From positions 1 to 18,234 of the forward strand of contig JAEFAK010000010.1 of the NCBI GenBank assembly GCA_016287555.1: DNA of 18,234 nt, read 5' to 3'. Position 1 is the stretch's first letter. Every line of letters begins with the position of its first letter. This stretch comes from Oscillospiraceae bacterium (GTDB taxonomy: Bacteria > Bacillota > Clostridia > Oscillospirales > Oscillospiraceae). The position numbers and the translations under genes were made by a program. Positions 1 to 7,086 of the stretch are shown piece after piece. The notes below the pieces were generated by a model. That model searched no databases, was not told where the DNA came from, and was given only the letters and a program-made list of their open reading frames with translations.

Positions 1-355
1 TGTACTGCAGGTATCTCCTGTGGCAGTCCAGCCGCGCCGAAAGGCGGCGGATAATGGCCAGGCAGAGGATCATCACGCCGCAGGCAAGGATGAGCCCGTG
101 CCACTCTGCCTCGTCGTAGAGCAGGAAGGCCAGCGTCAGCAGCGTCCCCGCGGCGGAAAGCGCGAGCAGGATGCGGCGGTGCTTTTCCGCGTTTGCGACG
201 CTGAGGACGTCCGCCGCCCCGAAAAGCGCGTCCGTCTCTTTGAGAGCGGAGCCGAACTCCCCCTCCGTGACGTGGGTGAGCGGGAGGCGGCACCCCTCCC
301 TGTCCCGGAAAAACGTCTCTTTTTCGTTGATGCTCTTTCGTCTCACAAATATCAC
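1..355 (-). CDS. Two-TM membrane protein, 3' end cut by window edge
   Basis: An open minus-strand frame begins at a GTG (353-355), 13 bases after the stop of the pseudokinase gene, and runs off the window at base 1, giving 118 visible residues. A charged soluble N-terminus (residues 1-60, with a KEKxFFRDREG-like start) is followed by two hydrophobic segments at about 62-80 and 87-102 separated by a short acidic turn, then a basic stretch ending RRYLQY at the edge. This is the topology of a two-TM protein with both ends on the same side. The rest of the protein lies outside the window. The start is uncertain: no good Shine-Dalgarno site precedes it, a second GTG lies 9 bases on, and translational coupling to the upstream gene is likely. 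The post-TM sequence vaguely recalls SLATT-type 2TM proteins, but that is a weak impression. Family not identified. Confidence 0.6.
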   Translation of the reverse strand, partial: MIFVRRKSINEKETFFRDREGCRLPLTHVTEGEFGSALKETDALFGAADVLSVANAEKHRRILLALSAAGTLLTLAFLLYDEAEWHGLILACGVMILCLAIIRRLSARLDCHRRYLQY

Positions 356-368
356 CGTTTCGGCGCGC

Positions 369-2156
369 TCACTGCAGGCGCATCCTGTAAGTCTCGCCGT
401 CCTTAAAGCAGTAGACGTCCATTTCCGTCCGTGATACGGGATAGATACCCAGCATGGGCGTATAGTCCTCCGGGTCGCTCGAATATGCCCGCACCTCGCC
501 GTCCCGGATGAGATAGTTATCCCCCGCCCTGTAATGCGGGAGGGTAAAGGTCAGCTTTCCTGCCTCCGTCATTCTCAGATCGTAAGTCAGCGCGCCGGTT
601 ATCCAGCGGCCGGTCAGGTATTCGAGCGTGAAATCGTCGGTCAGTATCGTCCTCGCGTCCTCGAAGACGACCAGCGCGAGCAGCGCGTCGATCGCCGCGT
701 CGTCCGAGGAGAACATGCACTCGCCCAGATGCTCCGTCCCGGGCAGCGCGTCCCACGAAAGGCTCGCGTCCTTCCGGAGGCGGTCATAATAGACGCAGTG
801 GATGAGGATGAGGAACCTGTCCGAATCCCCGTGCGGAGACAGCGCCGCGAAGCGCTCCGCGGCGGCGGCGTAATCTCTGGCGCGGTAGAGTTCCTTCGCC
901 TCGGCTTCAAGCTTTCTCGTGACGGAGTCGGCGTAATAAGCCGAGTTCCGGCACCCGTCAAGCTTTTTGAGAATGTCATATGCCTGCAGCAGATCCCCCT
1001 CGTCCGCGCACGAATGCGCCCAGAGCCAGAGGGTCTCGTCCGCCATGTCGGCGGCTCCCTCGTGCCTGAGCTCGGCAAGGGCGCTGAACGCGGCGTAGGC
1101 CTCCTCGTAGTTCTTCTCCTCGTTCAGGGCGCGCTCGGCCTTGCGGAAATACGTCTCCCGCGAGAGGTCGGCGGCGTTGGAGTATTCCTTCTCCGCGAGC
1201 CGGTCGTATATCGCCATGGCGGCGTCGAAATCGCCGCGGTCGGCCAGCGAGGCCGCCTGCCTGTAAAGCGCCTCATACCTCAGCTCGTCGGATCTGCGGT
1301 AGTCTCCGAGGCCGGCAAAGAGCTCCGCCGCCTCGGCGTATTCGCCCTTTTCCATCGCCATTCCGGCGCGCACGTAGTCCGGGTAGCTCTTGTCGACGAG
1401 CCTGACGGTCTGCTGCAGGGGTATGAGCTTCCAGGCCTCGGAAAACCTGCCCTTCATCGTCAGCGACAGCGAGCGGACGTATCCGCCGTATATGACCCCG
1501 ACCGCGACTATAGCCGCGGCCAGCAGGCACAGCAGCGCCGCGAGGACGGGCCTTCTGACCCGCCGCCTTCTGGCGCGGGCAGCGGCGCGCTTTTTATCCC
1601 TGCCCGTCGGAAGCTGCCAGCCCTGCATCCTGTTGAAGGGCATGAGATCGTATATCAGCTCCTGCATGGAGCCGTAGCGTCTGTCCGGATCCGCGCGCAT
1701 GCCCTTTTCCGTTATGCGCCGCAGATTCGTGACGGAGTAGGCCTCGGCATAGGCGTAGACCGCCGGAGCCCCGCCGGAGCCCGCGTCGGCCCGCGTCAGC
1801 GCGTCCTCGGGCGCCTCCCCGTCGACGGCGTAGCGCAGGAGGGCGCAGAAGGAGTAGACGTCGCTCGCGGCGCCGCAGTCCCCTCCGCCGTATATCTCGG
1901 GAGCCGCGAAGCCGGAAGACAGCCTTGCCTCGGAGCCTCCCGTCGGCTCCTCAAGACGCAGCCCGCCGTTTTCGACGACGACGCTGTCCGGAGAGAGCTC
2001 CAGATGCGCCCTGCCGGCTTCGTGCAGGCGCTTGAGCTCGTTGGCGACCGGCATCAGCACGGACACCGCAGCCTCCGGCGACGCGAAGGCGCCGCGGCGC
2101 TCCACGAAGCGGCGGAAGGTCTCTGTTTCGTTCTTGGCTTTCGCTTTTTTACTCAT
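369..2156 (-). CDS. Membrane-anchored pseudokinase with TPR-like repeats
   Basis: A 595-aa protein. Residues about 12-172 resemble the C-lobe of a Ser/Thr protein kinase: an HRDxKPxN-like loop (H51-L-E-L-S-P-D-S58), an APE-like site (A85-P-E87), DVYSF at 99-103 and the terminal DPxRR motif at 156-160. No N-lobe is present: there is no glycine loop and no VAIK lysine. The catalytic loop has Glu for Asp (E53), Ser for Lys (S55) and Ser for Asn (S58), and the DFG site reads EPT (70-72), so it is probably an inactive pseudokinase. A basic stretch (187-202) precedes one TM helix (about 204-224). The remainder (about 230-445) is a run of TPR-like helical pairs with GDY/A-x-x-x-F-x-x-L periodicity, then a C-terminal domain of about 150 residues that I do not recognise. 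A GAGG site lies 8 bases before the ATG. By the positive-inside rule the kinase part is cytoplasmic and the repeats external. It is probably co-transcribed with the two-TM gene after it. Confidence 0.8.
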   Translation of the reverse strand: MSKKAKAKNETETFRRFVERRGAFASPEAAVSVLMPVANELKRLHEAGRAHLELSPDSVVVENGGLRLEEPTGGSEARLSSGFAAPEIYGGGDCGAASDVYSFCALLRYAVDGEAPEDALTRADAGSGGAPAVYAYAEAYSVTNLRRITEKGMRADPDRRYGSMQELIYDLMPFNRMQGWQLPTGRDKKRAAARARRRRVRRPVLAALLCLLAAAIVAVGVIYGGYVRSLSLTMKGRFSEAWKLIPLQQTVRLVDKSYPDYVRAGMAMEKGEYAEAAELFAGLGDYRRSDELRYEALYRQAASLADRGDFDAAMAIYDRLAEKEYSNAADLSRETYFRKAERALNEEKNYEEAYAAFSALAELRHEGAADMADETLWLWAHSCADEGDLLQAYDILKKLDGCRNSAYYADSVTRKLEAEAKELYRARDYAAAAERFAALSPHGDSDRFLILIHCVYYDRLRKDASLSWDALPGTEHLGECMFSSDDAAIDALLALVVFEDARTILTDDFTLEYLTGRWITGALTYDLRMTEAGKLTFTLPHYRAGDNYLIRDGEVRAYSSDPEDYTPMLGIYPVSRTEMDVYCFKDGETYRMRLQ

Positions 2157-2230
2157 CTTTTATCCCTCAGGGCCGCCTCGGCGGCGATGACCGGAACGCG
2201 GGACCCGCCCGCGTATATTTCTTCAACTGT

Positions 2231-2259
2231 ATTATACCCTTTTCACGGCCCGCAGGCAA
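2231..2259 (-). promoter_or_regulatory. Sigma-A-type promoter of the pseudokinase unit
   Basis: On the minus strand TTGCCT (2254-2259) and a perfect TATAAT (2231-2236) are separated by 17 bases, about 75 bases before the pseudokinase ATG. Confidence 0.55.
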
Positions 2260-2287
2260 GCCGGAGAAGCCTCTGTTTCTTTTTCTC

Positions 2288-2316
2288 TTGCGCCGGGGCG
2301 CGGCGTGTATTAAAAT
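2288..2316 (+). promoter_or_regulatory. Probable promoter of the aldo/keto reductase
   Basis: TTGCGC (2288-2293) and TAAAAT (2311-2316) are 17 bases apart and end about 30 bases before the ATG. Divergent to the pseudokinase promoter. Confidence 0.45.
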
Positions 2317-2346
2317 GGGAAAAAACGTTCGAAAGGCGGCCGTGAC

Positions 2347-3372
2347 ATGAAGACCGTTACACTTGGAAGCACGGGGATAGTATCCCCTAAAAATGCGTTC
2401 GGCGCGCTCCCGGTCCAGCGCGTCAGCGAGGAATACGCCTGCCGTCTGCTGCGCAGGGCGTACGACGCCGGTTTCACCTTTTTCGACACAGCCAACGCCT
2501 ATACCGACAGCGAGAAGAAGATAGGCTTGGCTCTGGCCGACGTGCGAGATAAGATAACCATAGCGACCAAGACCGGCGCGAGGAACGTCGAGACCTTCTG
2601 GGCGAACCTCGAAAACAGCCTTCGCATGATGAAGACCGACCACATCGACATATACCAGTTCCACAACCCCGCCGTCTGCCCGAAGCCCGGCGACGGGACC
2701 GGCCTCTATGAGGCCGCGCTGGAGGCCAAGGCGCAGGGCAAGATACTCCACATCGGCATCACCAACCACCGCCCCGCCGTCGCGCGCGAGGCGATAGAGT
2801 CCGGCCTTTTCGAGACGCTGCAGTTCCCCTTCTGCTATCTCGCGACGGAGACCGATCTTGAGATCGAGCGCATGTGCCGGGAGAAAAACATGGGCTTTAT
2901 CGCCATGAAGGCGCTCTCCGGCGGACTGCTCAACAACGCCGCGGCATGCTACGCCTGGCTCGACAGGTTCGACAACGTGCTCCCCATCTGGGGCGTGCAG
3001 CGCGAGAGCGAGCTGGAGGAGTTCATCTCCTTCATGGCCGACCCGCCCGCCATGACGGCGGACATGGAGGCGCTCATCGAAAAGGACCGCGGCGAGCTCA
3101 TCGGCAGTTTCTGCCGCTCCTGCGGATACTGCATGCCCTGCCCGGCGGGCATAGAGATATCCAACTGCGCGCGCATGTCCCAGCTTATACGCCGCAGCCC
3201 CTCCGCGCCGTTTCTGACCCCGGCCTGGCAGGAGAAGATGGAGCGCATCGAGCAGTGCCTCGGCTGCGGGAAATGCAAAGAAAAGTGCCCCTACGGGCTC
3301 GATACCCCGGAGCTTTTGAAGAAAAATCTCGCAGACTACCGCCGTATCGTCTCCGGCGAAGTCAGCATCTGA
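2347..3372 (+). CDS. Aldo/keto reductase with C-terminal 2x[4Fe-4S] ferredoxin domain
   Basis: A 341-aa protein. Residues 1 to about 250 form an aldo/keto reductase TIM barrel with the full catalytic tetrad: D47 and Y52 in DTANAY, K75 in TKTG and H106 in YQFHN. The C-terminal part carries two cysteine clusters, CRSCGYCMPCP (about 257-267) and CLGCGKCKEKCP (about 309-320), the pattern of two [4Fe-4S] clusters. This is the common anaerobe architecture (AKR plus 4Fe4S dicluster) thought to shuttle electrons between NAD(P)H or ferredoxin and a carbonyl or other substrate; the substrate is unknown. It should be a cytosolic enzyme. It has its own promoter and an AAGG site about 10 bases before the ATG, and it ends at a bidirectional terminator, so it is probably monocistronic. 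The length is normal for this subfamily. Confidence 0.93.
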   Translation: MKTVTLGSTGIVSPKNAFGALPVQRVSEEYACRLLRRAYDAGFTFFDTANAYTDSEKKIGLALADVRDKITIATKTGARNVETFWANLENSLRMMKTDHIDIYQFHNPAVCPKPGDGTGLYEAALEAKAQGKILHIGITNHRPAVAREAIESGLFETLQFPFCYLATETDLEIERMCREKNMGFIAMKALSGGLLNNAAACYAWLDRFDNVLPIWGVQRESELEEFISFMADPPAMTADMEALIEKDRGELIGSFCRSCGYCMPCPAGIEISNCARMSQLIRRSPSAPFLTPAWQEKMERIEQCLGCGKCKEKCPYGLDTPELLKKNLADYRRIVSGEVSI

Positions 3373-3393
3373 CGGGCAAAACACAAAGAGCGC

Positions 3394-3429
3394 AAAAGAG
3401 AGGAGCACGCTGCCGTGCTCCTCTCTTTT
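3394..3429. terminator. Bidirectional rho-independent terminator
   Basis: A perfect 16-bp stem (AAAAGAGAGGAGCACG at 3394-3409, complement at 3414-3429) with a 4-base CTGC loop. It gives a U-run on both strands and sits between convergent genes, overlapping the stop codon of the radical SAM gene. Confidence 0.92.
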
Positions 3430-4459
3430 ATCGCGCAGTGGTCATGTTCCAGCCCGGAGAAGGGCCGTTTCTGAGCTCCCAGCCGGTCTCAGCGTATATC
3501 TTCGCTATGTATTCCACAGAGCGGCCGACGCCGTCGGTCTCGGTACGGCCGCTGAAATCTCTGGGATTGAAGCCGCACTCGGCCCAGCAGAGATTCGCCC
3601 CGGAATTGGCGGCGAGCGTCGCGTTGGCGGACCCGGCGAGCGCCGTTTTCCCGTCCAGCAGCCTGTATATGGCGATGAGGCGCGCCTGCTCGGCCTGATC
3701 GAGCTTGCGTCTGTCCTCGACTCCGGTCCCCTTGACGGGTATGCGCCTGCCGACGCCTCCGGTCAGCGGATCGTATTCAAGATGCAGAGCGATCTTTTCC
3801 GCGAACTGCCGCGCCGTATGCTCCTCGCCCACGGGCTCTACGCAGAAGGAGAGCGGAAGCCCCGCGCGAACGAGGTTTTTCATGGTCTGCTCGCGCGTCT
3901 CGGGCGGGATGTCCGTCAGGACGCCCTCACTCATGCGGGAGGCGTGGTAAGCGCCGTTGAAGCCCGCCCGGCGGAGGCTCAGCGCCTGCTCGAAGGTCAC
4001 GTCGCCCGTATTGACCAGCAGGGGCATATCCGGCCCGACGGTCTCTCTGACCCGCTGCGCGGCCTCCAGCAGCCGCTCGAAAGGAAAGGCTGCCGAGCTC
4101 ATTAGAAGCAGCAGATTCGCCCCGGCCTCGCGGAACGCCCTGGCATAGTCCAGCACGGCGGCCATTGGCGTTATTTTCAGCTCTCCGGCAGGGTTGTTGC
4201 ACTTTGCAAAAGAACAGAAGGCGCAGTTTTTTACGCATGGGCCCGCGTCCAGCCCTATCTGGGCGTGTATCTCGGCGACGCCGCCGGAAAGCTCCAGGGC
4301 TCGCCTGAGCCCGGCGCAGCGAAGCAGGAAGGCCTCTGGCGAATTGGCCTCCAGTCCCCAGAGGAGCTCGGTCTCCTCCATGGTCAAGGGCTCGCCGGCA
4401 AAGGGCTTCTCCAGGATCTCGTATACTTTTTTCAGCTTTTCGGGAATGCTCAAGGCCAT
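3428..4459 (-). CDS. BioB-family radical SAM protein
   Basis: A 343-aa protein of the biotin-synthase-like radical SAM group. The cluster-binding motif is C75-V-K-N-C79-A-F-C82 (CxxxCxxC) followed by SFA. Downstream segments fit the BioB-type barrel: VNTGDV, YHASRMSEG, a PVGEEH site and a C-terminal region resembling the BATS domain (SANATLAANSGANLCWAECG). The reaction should begin with reductive cleavage of S-adenosylmethionine; the substrate cannot be told. There is no biotin gene nearby and the motif context (FCSFA) is not that of canonical BioB (typically CKYCPQS), so assignment as biotin synthase is not supported; HydE, PylB and HmdB relatives are alternatives. An AGGAAG Shine-Dalgarno site directly precedes the ATG. 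The gap from the upstream phosphoesterase gene is 24 bases, indicating an operon. Its stop lies inside the bidirectional terminator. Confidence 0.88.
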   Translation of the reverse strand: MALSIPEKLKKVYEILEKPFAGEPLTMEETELLWGLEANSPEAFLLRCAGLRRALELSGGVAEIHAQIGLDAGPCVKNCAFCSFAKCNNPAGELKITPMAAVLDYARAFREAGANLLLLMSSAAFPFERLLEAAQRVRETVGPDMPLLVNTGDVTFEQALSLRRAGFNGAYHASRMSEGVLTDIPPETREQTMKNLVRAGLPLSFCVEPVGEEHTARQFAEKIALHLEYDPLTGGVGRRIPVKGTGVEDRRKLDQAEQARLIAIYRLLDGKTALAGSANATLAANSGANLCWAECGFNPRDFSGRTETDGVGRSVEYIAKIYAETGWELRNGPSPGWNMTTAR

Positions 4460-4483
4460 CTTCCTTTCCCCGCCCGGAGGGCC

Positions 4484-5182
4484 CTATCTGAACCAGCGCA
4501 GATCGTCCAGCCGCAGCAGGACGGGCTCGCGCCCGTAGGCCGCGCCGGAGTCTATGTCTATCCACGTGTCCGTAAATACGGGAAGGCCGTCGTACTGCTC
4601 GCCGTGGATGAAGGTCGGCGTATGCCCGGCGACGGTCATTATATCCTCGAAATACCGCTCGTCGAGCGCCGGGCGCGTCCAGACGAGCTCGTCCGGGGCG
4701 TACTCGGACAATTTCTTATCCGGGCTGAAGTTCCCGAGCCCCGCGTGCACGAGGATGAAGTCGCGCCCGCCCGCGGTGACGGCCTCCCAGAGCGGCGTCT
4801 CTCGCAGGAAATCGAGGATATCGTTTCGCTCCTCCTCGCTTATCGAGCGCAGGGCGTTCAGCGTGACCTGCCCACCGTTTCGCAGATAGCGCTTGAGCAG
4901 GCGCATCTGCATCTCCTCGAGCGCGTCGATGTTCTCCTCGTTTATCTCGCCGAATACGAACTCGCACGAGAGCAGCATCGCCTCATGGTTTCCGAGGATG
5001 AACTCCGCGTCGGGCGTCTCCATGAGCCAGCGGAGCAGGCTGAGCCCGCCGTCGCCGTTGCGGTCGACGACGTCGCCGAGGACGAAGAGGAAATCCCCCT
5101 CCCCGAAGCCCGCCCGCGAGAGCAGATCCTTTAGCTTTTCTATGGGTAGACCGTGCAGGTCTGAAATGCAGTAAGTTGACAT
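4484..5182 (-). CDS. Calcineurin-like metallophosphoesterase
   Basis: A 232-aa protein with the ordered metal-binding motifs of the PPP/ApaH-type phosphoesterases: SDLHG (D8, H10), GDVVDRN (D37, D40, R41, N42), GNHE (G64-E67), then HAG in LVHAGLG and a later H in VAGHTPT. These ligands assemble a dinuclear metal centre that hydrolyses phosphoesters; known relatives act on phosphoproteins (PrpA/PrpB) or diadenosine tetraphosphate (ApaH). The sequence alone does not decide which. No signal peptide, so cytosolic. It lies between a DUF45 metallopeptidase (29-base AT-rich gap) and a radical SAM gene (24-base gap), all on the minus strand, which suggests one transcript. The Shine-Dalgarno site is poor (AAGAG about 13 bases upstream), so coupled translation is possible. 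Confidence 0.9.
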   Translation of the reverse strand: MSTYCISDLHGLPIEKLKDLLSRAGFGEGDFLFVLGDVVDRNGDGGLSLLRWLMETPDAEFILGNHEAMLLSCEFVFGEINEENIDALEEMQMRLLKRYLRNGGQVTLNALRSISEEERNDILDFLRETPLWEAVTAGGRDFILVHAGLGNFSPDKKLSEYAPDELVWTRPALDERYFEDIMTVAGHTPTFIHGEQYDGLPVFTDTWIDIDSGAAYGREPVLLRLDDLRWFR

Positions 5183-5211
5183 AATTTATAATATCTCTTA
5201 TTATTGTAATT

Positions 5212-5772
5212 CTATTCCGCCTTGTCAGGCAGCATCGCCATGAGGAGCTCGCCGTTTTGCCTGAGCCACTTCTGCCTCTCCTTATAGTCCGGCAGTACGC
5301 GCAGGACCTCTGAATAAAACTTCGCCGAATGGTTCGGCTGCCTGATGTGACACAGCTCATGGACGACGACGCCGTCGAGCACCGCGGGCGGGGCCTTCAT
5401 GAGCAGGCAGTTGAAACTGAGGCTGCCCTTCGCGCTGCAGCTTCCCCACCGCGTGCGCTGGGAGCGTATCGTTATGCGGGCGTATCTGACCCCGACGAGC
5501 GGGGCGAAATAAGCGCACCTCTCCGGGATGATCCTTCGCGCCTCGGCCGCGAGAGCGCGCAGCTCCGCCTGCGTAAGCTTCGGGACGGCGGCCTTCCGCT
5601 CCTCGGCCTCGCGCGACACGGCGAGCGCCTTTTCGATGCGCCCGCTCTGCGAGGCGAGGAAGCGCTCTATATCCCGCTTCGACGCAAGATACGGCGCTCG
5701 GACGATGAGGCGTCCGTTTTTTATCTCCGCGCCGAGAGTTCTCCGCGCGCTTCTTATGAGTTCGTATTCCAT
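5212..5772 (-). CDS. DUF45 / YgjP-type zinc metallopeptidase
   Basis: A 186-aa protein when started at the ATG at 5772; an in-frame GTG at 5787 would add five residues. The two hallmarks of the YgjP/SprT-like (M48-related, DUF45) family are present: RWGSCSxKGxLxxN (108-121) and the gluzincin active site H138-E-L-C-H142 with the third ligand H148 in PNHSAKFY. The family coordinates one zinc and is predicted to cleave peptides in the cytosol; YgjP itself has little known physiology. The N-terminal 60 residues hold the usual beta-rich start (IRSARRTLGAEI) and a helix. It appears to be the first gene of a three-gene operon with a phosphoesterase and a radical SAM protein. No convincing promoter is seen: two tandem GGATATAA units (plus strand about 5805-5820) lie just upstream, directly after the terminator of the preceding SLH gene. 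Confidence 0.88.
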   Translation of the reverse strand: MEYELIRSARRTLGAEIKNGRLIVRAPYLASKRDIERFLASQSGRIEKALAVSREAEERKAAVPKLTQAELRALAAEARRIIPERCAYFAPLVGVRYARITIRSQRTRWGSCSAKGSLSFNCLLMKAPPAVLDGVVVHELCHIRQPNHSAKFYSEVLRVLPDYKERQKWLRQNGELLMAMLPDKAE

Positions 5773-5822
5773 GTCTTTTCCGCGCACGGCTCGCCGTGCC
5801 TTCTTATATCCTTATATCCAAA

Positions 5823-5858
5823 ACAAGACGGTATCCGTGGACCGGGTACCGTCCTTGT
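5823..5858 (-). terminator. Terminator of the SLH gene, copy 1 of a repeated hairpin
   Basis: GACGGTATCCG (5827-5837) pairs with CGGGTACCGTC (5843-5853) through 11 bp including one G-T wobble, loop TGGAC; flanking ACAA/TTGT extends the stem past a bulged C. On the minus strand the hairpin is followed by TTGTTTT. It lies about 35 bases after the SLH gene stop. The same two stem arms recur at 7936-7966. Confidence 0.75.
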
Positions 5859-5893
5859 TCGTTTCTCGGTTTTCGGGCGGAGATCCCGCCGGA

Positions 5894-6568
5894 TCAGCCG
5901 GTCGTGATCGGCACGACGGGAGGGTCGGTTATTCCCGCGTCGGGCTCGGGTTTTTTCAGCTCGACGGGCATGCGGGTCTCGGACTTGAGCAGGCGGTTCA
6001 CCACGGCAGCTATTTCGCAGCGGAGGATAGAGGCGGCCGGGCGGAACCTGTGGTTTTCATCGCCGACCATTATTCCCGCGCGGTAGAGCACGTATACGGC
6101 CTCGTCGTCCGCGGCGACGTCGGGGATCGCCCCGTCCTCGACCTCGTTGACGGGCTCGAGGGCCTCGGCGGGCATCGCGGCGGCAAAGAGGGCCGCGCAG
6201 AAATCGCGCGTGGCCTCGGCGTCATAATCTTCGGGCTCAGCCTTGAGAAATCCGTTTTCGAGCGCGTATTCCGCGTAGACCGCGTACCACTCGTCATGGC
6301 GCTCAAAGGTCTCGCCGTCCTTGAGGTAAATAGAACGGGCGCGCGCGGCAAGCGCGACGGCCTCGGCGACGTTCAGGGGCCGATCCGGATCGAACTTTCC
6401 GCCGGGTATCCCCTCCATAAGGCCGAGATCGTGCGCGGCGAGCACGTCCGCGCGGTACCACGCGCCCTCGGCGACGTCGGTGAAATCCGCGGGCGAGTCC
6501 GCGAACGCGGTCATGCACAGGCAGGAAAGCAGAGCAATAACGATAAATATCGAAAGCAGGCGTTTCAT
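5894..6568 (-). CDS. Secreted SLH-domain-only protein
   Basis: A 224-aa protein. An N-terminal signal peptide (MKRLL then a hydrophobic run, probable cleavage after AFA at about 23) is followed by three S-layer-homology-like repeats: about 26-86 (DFTDV...GIPGGKFDPDRPL), 87-140 (WYAVYAEYALENGFL, degenerate) and 142-205 (IPDVAADDEAVYVLYRAGIM...FRPAASILRCEIAAVV). The tail is a short Pro-rich end (PPVVPITTG). SLH triplets bind pyruvylated secondary cell-wall polymer, anchoring proteins at the surface; here there is no cargo domain, so it may be a small cell-wall or S-layer accessory protein. Start choice: AGGAGG abuts the ATG at 6574 but is 6 bases before the ATG at 6568, so the latter is preferred. 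A C in LLSC could suggest a lipobox, but the -2 residue is atypical. It has its own promoter and terminator. Confidence 0.85.
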   Translation of the reverse strand: MKRLLSIFIVIALLSCLCMTAFADSPADFTDVAEGAWYRADVLAAHDLGLMEGIPGGKFDPDRPLNVAEAVALAARARSIYLKDGETFERHDEWYAVYAEYALENGFLKAEPEDYDAEATRDFCAALFAAAMPAEALEPVNEVEDGAIPDVAADDEAVYVLYRAGIMVGDENHRFRPAASILRCEIAAVVNRLLKSETRMPVELKKPEPDAGITDPPVVPITTG

Positions 6569-6675
6569 ATGCATCCTCCTCGCATTTCGCCGCGTACGGC
6601 GCCCCCTCCGGCGGGACCTGCCCGGCCGGCGCGAAGGAGCCCGGCTCCGCGGCGGATGATCTGTCTTATATATAT

Positions 6676-6704
6676 TTTATATCACACTTATCATTTTTTT
6701 ACAA
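6676..6704 (-). promoter_or_regulatory. Promoter of the SLH gene
   Basis: On the minus strand TTGTAA (6699-6704) and TATAAA (6676-6681) are 17 bases apart, with a TGA extended -10. The predicted leader of about 95 bases is GC-rich and contains small hairpin potential (GGAGC/GCTCC), with no recognised riboswitch. Confidence 0.65.
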
Positions 6705-6747
6705 TCCGAAAAAAGAGACGGAAACTCGCTCCGGTCGGATATTTTCT

Positions 6748-6777
6748 CTGTCATGCCGGGACTCTTCGTGCTATAAT
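6748..6777 (+). promoter_or_regulatory. Promoter of the IreB-like/TraX unit
   Basis: A perfect TATAAT (6772-6777) preceded by TGC (extended -10); the best -35 is CTGTCA (6748-6753) with an 18-base spacer. The start codon lies about 57 bases on. Confidence 0.65.
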
Positions 6778-6834
6778 GGACGCGGGAGAGGCGGCGGACG
6801 CCCTTCCCGGAACACATAAAAGGAGAACGAAAAA

Positions 6835-7047
6835 ATGGCGTACCAAAAAAATGAAGATATCAAAAAAGCTCTGGACGAGGTCTATTCCGTAATGACCGCG
6901 AAGGGCTACAAGACCATCGATCAGATGACCGGATTCATCGTCAACAACGATCCGTCGTATCTCTCCGGTTCGGTCAGATCCGCCGTCAGGAAATTTGATG
7001 TGGACGAGATCGTCGAGGAGCTCTTTCACGTATATTTCGACCTCTGA
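6835..7047 (+). CDS. IreB-family (UPF0297) small regulatory protein
   Basis: A 70-aa protein. The pattern VYSVMTAKGYKTIDQMTGFIVNNDPSYL...VRSAVRKFDVDEIVEELFHVYF follows the IreB/YrzL family signature (VYxALxEKGYxPINQIVGYLLSGDPAYI...ARxLIRKxxRDELIEELVKxYL), matched from memory. IreB is a small helical dimer phosphorylated by the PASTA kinase IreK in Enterococcus and affects cephalosporin resistance. Here the N-terminus (MAYQKNEDIKK) lacks the TMxFxF segment that carries the phospho-threonines in classical IreB. It is also not beside alaS or ruvX, its usual neighbours, but followed 39 bases later by a TraX-type gene. This suggests a divergent paralogue rather than the housekeeping copy. AGGAG lies 9 bases before the ATG, and a strong extended -10 promoter is upstream. 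Confidence 0.8.
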   Translation: MAYQKNEDIKKALDEVYSVMTAKGYKTIDQMTGFIVNNDPSYLSGSVRSAVRKFDVDEIVEELFHVYFDL

Positions 7048-7086
7048 CGAGGGCTGCGCCTTCGGGCGTACGGGGAAAGGCAAGGT

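Noticed and set aside
534..2345. 603-aa plus-strand open frame
   Set aside because: It is antisense to the pseudokinase gene, has Arg/Gly/Val-rich composition typical of GC-rich antisense frames and no ribosome site or family motif.
2167..3408. 413-aa minus-strand open frame
   Set aside because: Antisense to the aldo/keto reductase, which has its complete catalytic tetrad and cysteine clusters.
5795..5820. Promoter for the metallopeptidase operon at the tandem GGATATAA units
   Set aside because: TATAAG-like -10 words are present but no -35 lies at 16-18 bases from either, so it was not listed.
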